A stretch of DNA of 64,000 bases, taken from assembly GCA_020635195.1 (NCBI GenBank), contig JACKAG010000002.1, positions 62,001 through 126,000 on the forward strand, read 5' to 3'. Numbering within the stretch: position 1 is the stretch's first letter; each line of letters opens with the position of its first letter. This stretch comes from Deltaproteobacteria bacterium (lineage in GTDB: Bacteria; Bdellovibrionota_B; Oligoflexia; Oligoflexales; Bog-1112). Below, in pieces: positions 52,109-60,544 of this stretch. The translations under genes and the position numbers were made by a program. The notes beneath the pieces were generated by a model, which had not been told where the DNA came from, did no database searches, and worked only from the letters and a program-made list of their open reading frames with translations.

Positions 52109-52253
52109 GAACCCTCTGTAAAATCGCTGTGATGTCAGATGAAACTGATTTTCCGGGGAAAACAGGAAAGAAATGCCTGGAGCGGTGCCTCTATAAGCTT
52201 CTTCTTCCAACCCCCGATGGAATCACAATAAAAAAGACCCTTAATCATGGAGT

Positions 52254-52283
52254 TTGCACCCAGGGCTTTAAATACGCTATGAT
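52254..52283 (+). promoter_or_regulatory. Putative sigma-70 promoter of the sigma-54 activator gene
   Basis: TTGCAC (52254-52259) and TATGAT (52278-52283) are separated by 18 bp. Transcription would begin near 52290, giving a leader of about 140 nt before the activator gene at 52429. In the 320 bp between the divergent genes at 52108 and 52429 this is the best promoter-like match; nothing else was recognised there. Confidence 0.55.
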
Positions 52284-52428
52284 TTAAACAGATGCCCCAG
52301 TTCAAAACCAGACTGAAAGGGATCGGGAAAGCCGCGTGGATAAACAGACCGGAGTTTCCCCGACCTCAGTTTTCCATAATTAGCTCGTTAGGATCAACAG
52401 GATAAAAGTTCAGGAGACACCACACCCG

Positions 52429-53682
52429 ATGGGATTATCGAATCCAGTTCTGCATGAACAGTTCCGGAATGAAAATGAGTCGCTTCTGGGTGCCCGGCAG
52501 CCTGTTGAGCGGGAGCAGGAAGGAAATGAGAATCTTCATGAGCTTTTTCCTGAGATTGTCTTTCAAAGCCGTGAGATGTATCGTCTTCTGAAAACAGTGC
52601 TGAAGATTTCGAGATCTCATGGCGCTGTCCTGATTCTTGGTGAAAGTGGTACAGGAAAAGAGCTGATCGCTTCTGCGATTCATCGCTTATCTCCACGGGC
52701 TCATAAGTGTTTTACTGCAATCAACTGTAGTGCGATCCCTGAAAATCTTCTGGAGGCAGAGCTTTTTGGTCATGAAAAAGGGGCCTTTACCGGAGCGGAT
52801 CGCAGAAGAGCGGGTCTTTTTGCCAGTGCTCATGAAGGGACGATTTTTCTTGATGAAATTGGTGACATGCCCCTGAGGCTTCAGGCAAAATTGCTGAGGG
52901 TCTTACAGGAGAAGAAGTTTACTCCGGTGGGTGGCCGGGAAGCCGTGCATGCAGACATCAGAATCATCTCAGCGACGAATATTGATCTTGAGCAGGCGGT
53001 TCAGTCTCAGAACTTTCGTCTTGATTTGTATTATAGGCTGAATGTGTTACCCGTTAAAATCCCGGCACTCCGGGAGCGCAAAGAGGATATTACGCTGCTT
53101 CTGGACCACTTTACAGAGCAAAGCAACCGGGAGCATCCGCAGATGAACACTGCATGGATTGATCCGGAGGCAAAGCAGCTGCTGCAACACTATCGCTGGC
53201 CAGGAAATATCAGGCAGCTGCAGAATCTGGTAGAGCGCCTGACGGTGATTCATAGTGGGGGGAGGCTGGGTATTGATCAGCTCCCGGATGAATTCAGGCC
53301 TTTAAACAGCAGTTCTGTTGCGTATATCTCCGAAGATACTCCGGCAGAACCCAGAGCAACAGAGCGTTCTTCAGGGCAGGAAGCCTTTCCGGAGCAGGAA
53401 GATCCTTCGCTGTCTGCAACAGCTCTTGTTTCCAGGTTTCTGAAGAAAGGTTTCAGGCTCAATGAATTTATTGCAGTGCTGGAGAACTCCTTTATCAGTG
53501 AGGCGCTAAGGCTGACCCGTAATAACAAAAATCAGGCAGCGCGTCTTTTGGGTCTTAACCGGACTACTCTGGTTGAGAGGATTAAAAAAAGGAAAATAGG
53601 GAGCTCGTCAGAGTCTTCCGGGGATGTTTTCGGGCAGACAGAAAGCATGGAGACAAGCCATGGCTTTGGCTTTTTTCCCTGA
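52429..53682 (+). CDS. Sigma-54-dependent transcriptional activator without receiver domain
   Basis: A 417-residue activator: about 35 residues of low-complexity N-terminus, the sigma-54 AAA+ domain (Walker A GESGTGKE near residue 68, GAFTGADRRRAG loop intact, Walker B FLDEIGDM, WPGNIRQLQNLVERL at the end) and a Fis-type helix-turn-helix (NNKNQAARLLGLNRTTLVERI). The intact GAFTGA loop means it can contact sigma-54, unlike the NtrX-like protein at 24349. With no receiver, GAF or PAS domain, activity must be controlled by expression, by the N-terminal segment or by a partner, in the style of FlhF-type or PspF-type activators. Divergent from the polysaccharide genes at 49580-52108, which are possible targets, though I find no -24/-12 promoter in the shared region. 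Confidence 0.9.
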   Translation: MGLSNPVLHEQFRNENESLLGARQPVEREQEGNENLHELFPEIVFQSREMYRLLKTVLKISRSHGAVLILGESGTGKELIASAIHRLSPRAHKCFTAINCSAIPENLLEAELFGHEKGAFTGADRRRAGLFASAHEGTIFLDEIGDMPLRLQAKLLRVLQEKKFTPVGGREAVHADIRIISATNIDLEQAVQSQNFRLDLYYRLNVLPVKIPALRERKEDITLLLDHFTEQSNREHPQMNTAWIDPEAKQLLQHYRWPGNIRQLQNLVERLTVIHSGGRLGIDQLPDEFRPLNSSSVAYISEDTPAEPRATERSSGQEAFPEQEDPSLSATALVSRFLKKGFRLNEFIAVLENSFISEALRLTRNNKNQAARLLGLNRTTLVERIKKRKIGSSSESSGDVFGQTESMETSHGFGFFP

Positions 53683-53790
53683 GATAGAAAAAAGAAGCTT
53701 CAGAAGAGCCAGAGTTTCATATCAAAAGAAGCGGCTCTGTACATAAGCATTCGTCAGGAAAAGAAGGAGCTTTCTGCTTCCGGAAGAGGC

Positions 53791-54348
53791 TTACAGCGTC
53801 AGGATTTCTTTCTCTTTTTTCTCTATTTTCTGGTCCACCTGACTGATATAACTATCTGTCTTTGTCTGGATTTCTTTTTGTAATTTTTTGCTCTCATCCT
53901 CTGGCAGTTCTTTGTCTTTTTCGAGTTTTCGTACTCTGGTATTGGTGTCCTGGCGGATTTTCCGTACGGATATTTTTGTCTCTTCTCCGAGTTTTTTGAT
54001 CGATTTCACAATTTCTTTACGGCGCTCTTCATTCAGAGGAGGTACGGAAAGGCGCACGACATGTCCGTCGTTAACCGGCTGAATCCCAAGGTCTGCCATC
54101 TGAATGGCCCGGCTGATATCAGGGATCAGGCTCTTTTCAAATGGAGAAATAATAATGGATCTGGCATCGGGTGTTGAAACAGAGGCGACCTGGTTGAGTG
54201 CTGTCATATTGCCATAATAGCTGACTTTTACTCCGTCCAGCAGACTGACAGAGGCGCGCCCTGTTCGGACCTTACCGAGGTCTTTATCCAGCATTGTGAG
54301 CCGTTTTGTCATCGAGTCATTACAGTCTTTTAAGATCTCATTATACAT
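53791..54348 (-). CDS. frr: Ribosome recycling factor
   Basis: A 185-residue factor that splits post-termination ribosomes with EF-G and IF3. Standard features: MYNEILKDCNDSMTKRL, GKVRTGRASVSLLDGV, VSTPDARSIIISPFEKS, GIQPVNDGHVVRLSVPPLNEERR and the C-terminal helix with VRKIRQDTNTRVRKLEKD. Length is normal. It is the last gene of the pyrH-frr pair, 49 bp after pyrH. Confidence 0.97.
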   Translation of the reverse strand: MYNEILKDCNDSMTKRLTMLDKDLGKVRTGRASVSLLDGVKVSYYGNMTALNQVASVSTPDARSIIISPFEKSLIPDISRAIQMADLGIQPVNDGHVVRLSVPPLNEERRKEIVKSIKKLGEETKISVRKIRQDTNTRVRKLEKDKELPEDESKKLQKEIQTKTDSYISQVDQKIEKKEKEILTL

Positions 54349-54397
54349 ATATCCGCCTGATATGTTTTAGTATTTAAATTCTGACGCCCTCGTTTTT

Positions 54398-55114
54398 TCA
54401 GCGGACGACAGTTCCTCGTCGAAAATCCTCTAACGCTTTCAGGGCGCTTCCCCCGCCTTCCAGCTGAAAGACCAGAACGGGTAGCTGTGCTTCCATACAC
54501 ATGGTGATTGCAGTAGCATCCATGACCTGTAGCTTTCTGGAAATCACATCAAGGTAAGAGAGCTCCTGATATTTAACTGCATCGTCAAAAATAGCCGGAT
54601 CTTTGTCATAGATTCCGTCGACTTTGGTTCCTTTAAGGATAATTTCTGCGCTGATTTCCTGCGCTCTGAGGCTTGCTGCGGTATCTGTTGTAAAGAGAGG
54701 ATTGCCGGTTCCTCCGGCAAAAATGACCAATCGCCCGGAATCAAGGTGTTTTGTTGCTTTCCTGCGGATGTATGGTTCAGCAAGCTCAGGCATATGAATG
54801 GCTGTCATGACCCGGGTTGGGATTTGATGCTGAGTTTCAAGGATAGCCTGAAGGGCGAGTCCGTTGATACAGGTTGCCAGCATTCCCATGTAGTCTGCCG
54901 AGGCTCGCTCCATTCCAAAAGCTGCGGCCTGTGATCCCCGGAATATATTCCCTCCGCCGATCACGATGGCCAACTCATAGCCCCTCCGGTGAACCTCCGC
55001 AATTTCACTGGCGATCATTTCGATCGCGTGTGTTTCAATCCCGGAACCTTCTTCTCCTCCCAGCATTTCACCTGATAGCTTTAAGAGGACCCTTTTGTAG
55101 GATTTTTTTGTCAC
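54398..55114 (-). CDS. pyrH: Uridylate kinase (UMP kinase)
   Basis: A 238-residue amino-acid-kinase-fold enzyme phosphorylating UMP to UDP. It starts KSYKRVLLKLSGEMLGGEEG and shows AIVIGGGNIFRG, ADYMGMLATCINGLALQ, the substrate loop IFAGGTGNPLFTTDTAA and LKGTKVDGIYDKDP. The start is GTG at 55114 after GAGG. In most bacteria the order is rpsB-tsf-pyrH-frr; here about 2.5 kb separates tsf from pyrH. A perfect 8-bp dyad (55166-55183) lies upstream and may belong to the pyrH control region. Confidence 0.97.
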   Translation of the reverse strand: MTKKSYKRVLLKLSGEMLGGEEGSGIETHAIEMIASEIAEVHRRGYELAIVIGGGNIFRGSQAAAFGMERASADYMGMLATCINGLALQAILETQHQIPTRVMTAIHMPELAEPYIRRKATKHLDSGRLVIFAGGTGNPLFTTDTAASLRAQEISAEIILKGTKVDGIYDKDPAIFDDAVKYQELSYLDVISRKLQVMDATAITMCMEAQLPVLVFQLEGGGSALKALEDFRRGTVVR

Positions 55115-55180
55115 GATAGTGCCTCATACAACAATGGGTCAGATCAGTTTGGTATCCATCTTTCTCTGATAAGAGCTTAT

Positions 55181-55350
55181 CAGGGATGAGCTCTGGACTG
55201 AAACAACCGGGATTGGAACCTGGTCTCCGGCTCCCACTGCTTCCTGTTGCCGACCACTCATGTGATTTGATTGTCAGGCGTTAGCCGCGCCCGATTCCCA
55301 GGCCAATCTGATTTGTATGTCACTTGTCGCCTGAACTCAAATCATTCCTG
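55181..55350 (+). ncRNA. Candidate structured RNA, 6S-like architecture
   Basis: The 394-bp gap between pyrH and the exported-protein gene contains a region that folds into one long rod by hand. A closing stem CAGGGATGA (55181-55189) pairs with TCATTCCTG (55342-55350, one G-U pair); a large asymmetric internal bubble follows; then GATTGG with CCAATC and CCTGG with CCAGG (only 2 nt of asymmetry), CGGCT with AGCCG, and CCTG with CAGG toward the tip. A 9-bp closing stem, open centre and bulged terminal arm over about 170 nt is the design of 6S RNA. A terminator follows on the plus strand at 55375. The identity as 6S is inference; strand is taken from the terminator. Confidence 0.45.
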
Positions 55351-55374
55351 TGAGAAATGCTATGTTTTCCTTTT

Positions 55375-55401
55375 CTGCTGGTTTTTGATAAGCAGTTTTT
55401 T
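55375..55401 (+). terminator. Intrinsic terminator after the candidate RNA
   Basis: CTGCT (55375-55379) pairs with AGCAG (55391-55395), followed by TTTTTT (55396-55401). It points to the plus strand, whereas the flanking genes at 54398 and 55509 are both on the minus strand, so it must serve a plus-strand transcript such as the RNA at 55181-55350. Confidence 0.55.
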
Positions 55402-55508
55402 CTGTATGAAGTTCTGACAGAAGCAAAAACTCTGTGAGGAAGGCTTCTGAGCAGCCCCTGGATGTTTTGTTGATTAAAGCCCTCGGAATGAGTCGGTTAT
55501 GTGGACCA

Positions 55509-56081
55509 TCAGGTCTTTTGATCGGGTTTCAGAAGCTGCTCAAATACTTCGCTGAGTATTCTGCAAAGCTTTGGATAATCTGCCGGGTATTGTTGTTTAA
55601 GTGAGTTATTTTGTCCGAATATGTTCATATTCCGGAGTTTATGTACAAAACCATCCTCTTTTAAATCTTCTGTAAAATCTTCTGTAAGCTCACTTGTGAT
55701 ACCCTCTTCTTTAGCTCGTTGCTTCAGAATATCTTCCGCTTTTTTAAATGAGACGGCGTCGGCATGATGATTTTCGGGAAGCTGGCAATTTTTGTAGCTG
55801 TCGTTATCGATTGTATGAAGGCCCTTGCATGGCCTGCGGATCAGACGAAGATCTCCTTGCTCATCAGCTTCGGTGAACCATACGATGGAATAAAATGGTT
55901 GTTTCAGATTTTCGGCATGAGAGTCAGAAAAGTCGCTTTCTACTGCGTAAAGTATCGGTGCTTTGTCTTCGATGATATCGGATGTTTTCTGTTTATGAGC
56001 TGCTCTGGAGTCTTCATATGCGCATGAATTGCCTATGAAAGGTAAACATGCGGTAAGGGTTAGTATAAATCTGCTCTTCAC
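55509..56081 (-). CDS. Exported or lipid-anchored protein of unknown function
   Basis: A 190-residue protein. The N-terminus KSRFILTLTACLPFIGNSC is a signal peptide; Cys at about residue 20 could be a lipidated Cys, but GNSC fits the lipobox poorly, so periplasmic or lipoprotein localisation is open. The mature part is acidic, with Glu/Asp/Lys-rich stretches (ITSELTEDFTEDLKEDGF) and four Cys residues (two near CKGLH and CQLPE). No known motif. The start is GTG at 56081 with GGAGGA upstream. It is 63 bp after the MFS gene on the same strand and belongs to the block that separates tsf from pyrH. AT-rich relative to neighbours. Confidence 0.65.
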   Translation of the reverse strand: MKSRFILTLTACLPFIGNSCAYEDSRAAHKQKTSDIIEDKAPILYAVESDFSDSHAENLKQPFYSIVWFTEADEQGDLRLIRRPCKGLHTIDNDSYKNCQLPENHHADAVSFKKAEDILKQRAKEEGITSELTEDFTEDLKEDGFVHKLRNMNIFGQNNSLKQQYPADYPKLCRILSEVFEQLLKPDQKT

Positions 56082-56144
56082 AATTCTGTCCTCCGGATGC
56101 TGTGGTTTATTGATGGTCTTATTAAATGGACGGCTCCTCTGGAT

Positions 56145-57344
56145 TTAGCAGCTCTTTTCTATGTATCGTCTTTTTCGCCTCATCCCTGAGATGACATGGT
56201 ACAGAATCAGAAGTCCTGTACTCAGGGTGCTCATGATCAGACCAAAATCGTGAGGGTTATTGTCCGATAAGTTGATGGCAATAAAACCAATCACAGATGA
56301 AACGAAAAACTGCTGAAAACCATGAACAGAGGAGGCATGATCGCTTTCCTCCTGAAAGTCAGACAGGGCTTCTGATACAGAGCTGCCAAAACACAAGCCG
56401 AAAAGCAACTCTGCAAAGAACATAAGAGTGCAAAAAGTCGTCACGTCCAAAGAGAAGACGATCAATATAATTCCTGTGATAAGAAGGCAGAACAGAATAA
56501 TATAGATAAGTTTTTCTAAGCAGATCTTTTTTTGTATTTTCGGGCTCAGAAGACTTCCTGCCAGAAAACCACTGGCACAGACTGCAAAAGCCAGGGAAAA
56601 CTGACTCTGATTCAGATGGAAATGTCCCATAAGAAGATAGGGTGAAACAGAAAAATAGATAAATATAAAGCTCATCATTCCACCTGTGATGATGGAATAG
56701 TTCCAGAATTTCAGAGAACACAGGACCTTTTGATAAGAGGAAACATGGGGACTTTTATTTTTTCCGGCATCATCAGGGCCAGAGTAGAGGAAAACAAGCA
56801 GAGAAAAGAAGGAATAAAGTGCAAGAAGAATAAAGATCATCTGCCATGGAAAATATCTGAGAAGCAGAGTTCCCATAACGGGAGCAAGAATAGGAGCAAG
56901 AGCTGTGGTTGCAGAGATCAGGCTGAATAAGCTCCGGCTTTTTTCGCGGTCGTGGCATAAGTCATTGATCCAGGCAAAGGTTACGACCATACTGCCGCAG
57001 GCAGAAAAAGCCTGGAGCAGGCGGGAGAATAGAAACACATAAATATTATCTGAAAAAAAGCAGGAAATGCTGGCTAAAGCAAAAAGCAAAAGAGAAAAAA
57101 TCAGAACCTGCCTTCGGCCTGAACGGGCGACCAGATTCGCAATGAAGATCTGGCTTACGCCAAAAGCAAAGATAAAGATACTCAGTGTGTGCTGAGCCAT
57201 ATCTGTCGTACACGAAAAAAAATCCTGCATCATGGGAAGTGCCGGAAGATACATGTCCATAGACAAAGGTCCCAGCAGAACCAGAGGAAAAAGACTCAGA
57301 ATAACACTGTTTGCAGATTTGCCTGAAACGCGTTTTTGACTCAT
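56145..57344 (-). CDS. MFS drug resistance transporter, Bcr/CflA type
   Basis: A 399-residue inner-membrane transporter with twelve predicted helices. LGPLSMDMYLPALPMM at helix 1 is the Bcr/CflA signature, followed by the MFS motif A region (GRRQVLIFSLLLF) and FAWINDLCHDREKSRSLFS, with ISATTALAPILAPVMGTLLL after it. Such pumps export bicyclomycin, chloramphenicol, sulfonamides or natural compounds by proton antiport. Substrate not predictable. It sits between tsf and pyrH, an unusual place, and its base composition is AT-richer than that of the flanking core genes, consistent with later insertion. ATG at 57344; the 313 bp to tsf contain an inverted repeat. Confidence 0.9.
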   Translation of the reverse strand: MSQKRVSGKSANSVILSLFPLVLLGPLSMDMYLPALPMMQDFFSCTTDMAQHTLSIFIFAFGVSQIFIANLVARSGRRQVLIFSLLLFALASISCFFSDNIYVFLFSRLLQAFSACGSMVVTFAWINDLCHDREKSRSLFSLISATTALAPILAPVMGTLLLRYFPWQMIFILLALYSFFSLLVFLYSGPDDAGKNKSPHVSSYQKVLCSLKFWNYSIITGGMMSFIFIYFSVSPYLLMGHFHLNQSQFSLAFAVCASGFLAGSLLSPKIQKKICLEKLIYIILFCLLITGIILIVFSLDVTTFCTLMFFAELLFGLCFGSSVSEALSDFQEESDHASSVHGFQQFFVSSVIGFIAINLSDNNPHDFGLIMSTLSTGLLILYHVISGMRRKRRYIEKSC

Positions 57345-57406
57345 TGTGTTGTGCCCGGATTTTAAATGTGGAAATATGAACTCATATGTATGTTCAGATT
57401 TCAGTT

Positions 57407-57460
57407 CTTTTTTCAGTCCGGAAGAGCCTGAGGCGTTTATTTTATCCGGACTGAAAAAAG
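57407..57460. repeat. Perfect 16-bp inverted repeat between the MFS gene and tsf
   Basis: CTTTTTTCAGTCCGGA (57407-57422) is repeated in inverted form at 57445-57460, with 22 bp between. Because the A/T tract is outermost the T-run lies on the 5' arm on either strand, so this is not a standard terminator with a trailing T-run, though it may terminate poorly. It could be an operator or a stabilised mRNA end of the rpsB-tsf transcript. The rest of the 57345-57657 gap shows nothing further. Confidence 0.7.
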
Positions 57461-57657
57461 GGCTGATGCTTTTCGGCTGCTTACGCGAGCTGTCATTTCA
57501 GCAAGAATAACGGCCAGAGCTGCGAACAGTATGGAAGTCAGCGATCAGAAAAACATGTGGGAAACGCCGGGCAGTCAGATGCAGAACAGTACCTGTCGTC
57601 ATAGGTAGGTCTTTGCAGCTGACTGTCTGCAAGGGAATCTTCCTGAAGACAGGGAGA

Positions 57658-58554
57658 TTATTGCTTCAGCTGAGCGGCGACTTCTTCTGCAAAATTTTCT
57701 TCCCGGACTTCGATACCTTCCCCAAGCTGATAGCGGACAAAGCCTGTTGGCTTGGCTTTGACCCCAGACTGCTGGACAAATTGAGTCACAGACTGTTTAG
57801 GTTCTTTTACAAAAGGCTGCTCCAGAAAGCAGACATCAGAATAGAACTTGTTGACCTGACCCATCAAAGCCTTTTCGATGATTTCTTCTGGCTTGCCCTG
57901 TTCTCTCAGGCGAACACGGGCAATTTCTTTTTCCTGCTCAAGCTCATCAGCCTGCACTTCATCTCTTTGATGATACTTAGGAGAACAGGCTGCGACGTGC
58001 ATCGCCAGATCCGCTCCGACAGCAGGAAGCTGTTCTGTGATGTCACCTGAGAGCGCAACCAGCACACCGATTTTGCCTCCCATATGGCTGTAGCCACTGA
58101 TGAGACCTTGTTCGACGCTAAGATAGCGGACACGCCGGAGTGTCATATTTTCTCCGACTTTAGAAATCAAGCCTGCCAGAGCATCTCCAAGGGGGATACC
58201 ATCACAGTCAATAGCTTTCAGCGTGTCAATGCTGTCTGTCTTGTGACTGAGAGCAAGGCTGATTGCTTTATCTGCAAAATCGAGGAAGGCGCTGTTTTTT
58301 GCAGAAAAATCTGTTTCGCAATTCAGTTCCAGGATTGCAGCTTCCCGTCCTGTCTCTGAAATTCTAAAGATAACGATTCCTTCAGCAGCAGTCCGGCCAG
58401 CTTTCTTTGCGGCTCTGGCGAGTCCTCTCTCCCGAAGCCAGACGACGGCTTTATCCATATCCCCGTCACTTTCCTGCAGGGCCTTTTTGCATTCCATCAT
58501 TCCAACACCAGTTGCCTGACGCAACTCTTTTACCTGAGCGGCTGTGATCGCCAT
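57658..58554 (-). CDS. tsf: Elongation factor Ts
   Basis: A 298-residue nucleotide-exchange factor for EF-Tu. The N-terminal UBA-like part reads AQVKELRQATGVGMMECKKAL, followed by AVVWLRERGLARAAKKAGR with the conserved TAAEG, and the core contains the EF-Tu-contacting segment ILELNCETDFSAKN. The middle has MHVAACSPKY and the C-terminal part LEQPFVKEPKQSVTQFV. It is 54 bp after rpsB, the usual pair. ATG at 58554. Confidence 0.97.
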   Translation of the reverse strand: MAITAAQVKELRQATGVGMMECKKALQESDGDMDKAVVWLRERGLARAAKKAGRTAAEGIVIFRISETGREAAILELNCETDFSAKNSAFLDFADKAISLALSHKTDSIDTLKAIDCDGIPLGDALAGLISKVGENMTLRRVRYLSVEQGLISGYSHMGGKIGVLVALSGDITEQLPAVGADLAMHVAACSPKYHQRDEVQADELEQEKEIARVRLREQGKPEEIIEKALMGQVNKFYSDVCFLEQPFVKEPKQSVTQFVQQSGVKAKPTGFVRYQLGEGIEVREENFAEEVAAQLKQ

Positions 58555-58608
58555 GACATATTTCCTTATAACGTCTTATCAGTCAGATTTTATAAAGTTT
58601 GCCTGTTT

Positions 58609-59442
58609 TTACTCCGGACTGTTTTCCAGGGATTCAGTATCCTCACTGCGCTTTTTCTTCATGACTTTAACGGAGTGTCCTTCGTTATCGTAGATTGTCC
58701 CTTCCTGGGTGGAGGAATCAGGGCGCTGCTCATCTGCTGTGTGGCCTTCGTGTAGCCTTCGCTCTTTTCCATGAAGGACAGCATCAGCCATAACGCGGAT
58801 AAACAACTGGAGTGACTTCAGACTGTCGTCGTTTCCGGGGATCACATAGTCAATACCATCCGGATCAGCATTGGTGTCTGTGATTGCAATGATCGGAATC
58901 CCTAGTTTTCTGGCTTCCTGAATCGCGATGTGCTCTTTATGAGCATCTGCAATGAAAATAGCCTTGGGCATGCCGGGCATGTCCTTGATTCCGCCAAGGT
59001 TTCTTTCCAGCTTAAAGCGAACCCTTTCCAGGTTCAGGGCTTCTTTCTTTGTTAGTTTGTCGTAAGTTCCATCCTCTGCCATTTTTTCAAGGCGCTTCAG
59101 GCGATGAATGCTCTGGCGGATGGTAGGATAGTTTGTCAGAGTTCCTCCAAGCCAGCGGTGGTTGATGTAGTACATTCCACAGCGGCTGGCTTCATCAGCG
59201 ATTACATCTCTGGCCTGTCGTTTAGTTCCGACAAACAGGATATGTCCACCTTTCAGAGAAACATTCTCTACGAATTCACAGGCTTTTTTGAAATGACGAA
59301 CGGTCTTTTGCAGGTCGATAATATGAATGCCATTTCTGCTTCCAAAAATGAATTTTCGCATTTTCGGATTCCAGCGACGGCACTGGTGTCCATAATGCAC
59401 ACCTGCTTCAAGAAATTCCCGCATGTTGATTGAGACAGTCAT
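58609..59442 (-). CDS. rpsB: 30S ribosomal protein S2
   Basis: A 277-residue ribosomal protein. It starts with VSINMREFLEAGVHYGHQ, then RRWNPKMRKFIFGSRNGIHI, ILFVGTKRQARDVIADEA, NHRWLGGTLTNYPTIR, GIKDMPGMPKAIFIADAHKE (20) and GIPIIAITDTNADPDGIDY, all S2 hallmarks. About 30 extra residues at the C-terminus are charged. First gene of the rpsB-tsf operon, with a structured leader upstream. ATG at 59442. Confidence 0.98.
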   Translation of the reverse strand: MTVSINMREFLEAGVHYGHQCRRWNPKMRKFIFGSRNGIHIIDLQKTVRHFKKACEFVENVSLKGGHILFVGTKRQARDVIADEASRCGMYYINHRWLGGTLTNYPTIRQSIHRLKRLEKMAEDGTYDKLTKKEALNLERVRFKLERNLGGIKDMPGMPKAIFIADAHKEHIAIQEARKLGIPIIAITDTNADPDGIDYVIPGNDDSLKSLQLFIRVMADAVLHGKERRLHEGHTADEQRPDSSTQEGTIYDNEGHSVKVMKKKRSEDTESLENSPE

Positions 59443-59476
59443 TGATTTTCCTTAATTAAAGAAGGTTTCTACGCCG

Positions 59477-59543
59477 CCCTCCCGAACACGAAGCGGTCTT
59501 GTCTGAGCTAAAGGACCGTTTCGTACAACTTTCTCTGGGAGGG
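59477..59543 (-). promoter_or_regulatory. Structured leader of rpsB, candidate S2 autoregulatory element
   Basis: On the minus strand, upstream of rpsB, CCCTCCC (59537-59543 read in reverse) pairs with GGGAGGG (59477-59483), and inside it ACGAAACGGTC (59514-59524) pairs with GACCGCTTCGT (59488-59498) over 11 bp with one G-U. The structure ends about 35 nt before the rpsB start codon. In proteobacteria S2 represses rpsB-tsf through an mRNA leader, which makes an autoregulatory function likely but unproven. Confidence 0.6.
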
Positions 59544-59674
59544 TTGAGACATCGTTTGTCCTGTGGGCTTTCCGGACTGATGGCCCTTTCAGGCAGATTG
59601 CAGATTCCGGATAAGCTGCGACATGGACTTCAGGCCACCCTTGTTAGCACAGATCTCGCCGTATGGGAAGTGCT

Positions 59675-60250
59675 TTAGTTTTTTAACGGACCCTGGGGAT
59701 CTTTAAGTTTTGCAAGAACAGAGAAAGGGCCTTCGGCTTTTTCTGTATCGTCAGGCGTGGTTCCCCAGACGCAGAGTCCATCTGGCAGTTCAGAGGCATT
59801 AAGGCAGTCAGGGTCTCCTGGCTGATGACGGATCGCAGAGGGGAGTTCCAGCTGGATCAGTTCGTTGACCAGCTCTGCCAGGTCCAGGCTTCCATCCTTT
59901 TCAAGATACAGTTCTTCGAGTTCAGCAGAACTCAGATCCAGCTCTCGTCCGGGGATATCCGGCGCATGGGAGTAGAAAAAGTAATTTCTTGTTATATCGA
60001 CAGACAAGGGGACCTGGATGGCTTCCTGGCAACGGTCGCAGGGGATATAAGGAGCATAAGAGATTGCAGCCTGGACCGAGAGGGTTTCGGCTTCTTCGTA
60101 TAAATCAAAGGATAGGCTCCCTGAAAGGATCGGGCGCTGTCCCTCTTTTGGCGCTGGGAACCAGCTGTAGGCAAGGTCCAGCCATGTCTCTGTCCCGTCT
60201 ATCATCAGATGAAGGGGGCTATCTTTCAGGTCTTTTATGTAAATTTTCAT
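59675..60250 (-). CDS. yceD: DUF177 (YceD-type) protein
   Basis: A 191-residue protein of the DUF177/YceD family, implicated in 23S rRNA processing or accumulation. The start MKIYIKDLKDSPLHL, the Cys pair in YIPCDRCQEAIQVPLSVDITRNYF and the acidic segment DLSSAELEELYLEKDGSLDLAELVNE-type (in pieces) with LIQLELPSAIRH are family hallmarks; normally a final pair of Cys follows and here CLN and CVWG are seen. A GTG at 60277 is also open, but ATG at 60250 gives the usual start. In most bacteria yceD precedes rpmF on the same strand; here the two are adjacent but divergent. Confidence 0.85.
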   Translation of the reverse strand: MKIYIKDLKDSPLHLMIDGTETWLDLAYSWFPAPKEGQRPILSGSLSFDLYEEAETLSVQAAISYAPYIPCDRCQEAIQVPLSVDITRNYFFYSHAPDIPGRELDLSSAELEELYLEKDGSLDLAELVNELIQLELPSAIRHQPGDPDCLNASELPDGLCVWGTTPDDTEKAEGPFSVLAKLKDPQGPLKN

Positions 60251-60330
60251 TTTAATATAAAGGCTTTCACGCAACACATGCCTGTGTCATCACGATATAC
60301 AATCAGGCGAAACAAAGTCCGATTTTGCTT

Positions 60331-60359
60331 TGTTTATCTGAAAACTTCAAGGGTATAAT
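60331..60359 (+). promoter_or_regulatory. Putative promoter of rpmF-fabD
   Basis: A consensus TATAAT at 60354-60359 is preceded at 17 bp by TGTTTA (60331-60336), a weak -35. Transcription would start near 60367, leaving a leader of about 180 nt before rpmF. The divergent yceD gene starts at 60250, so the region serves both. Confidence 0.5.
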
Positions 60360-60544
60360 ATTGTTTTTTTGATATATCATGCGGTTACTATAGGCATTTG
60401 TGACTTCTCTTGGGTTGCAAAGATTCCGGAATGGACGCTGTCCAGCGCTTTTCGGTTGACCGGCGGCTCTGAAAACGTTATCTGATGTGATTCCGGTGAG
60501 TGACGTACATCACCGTTGTGTTCTGTTAAGGAGATCAGGATAAG

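Noticed and set aside
55205..55235. A tRNA T-arm-like segment (GGTTCCAATCCC on the minus strand)
   Set aside because: Tested as a tRNA or tRNA remnant, but there is no matching acceptor or anticodon arm. The same bases pair better in the long rod of the candidate RNA.
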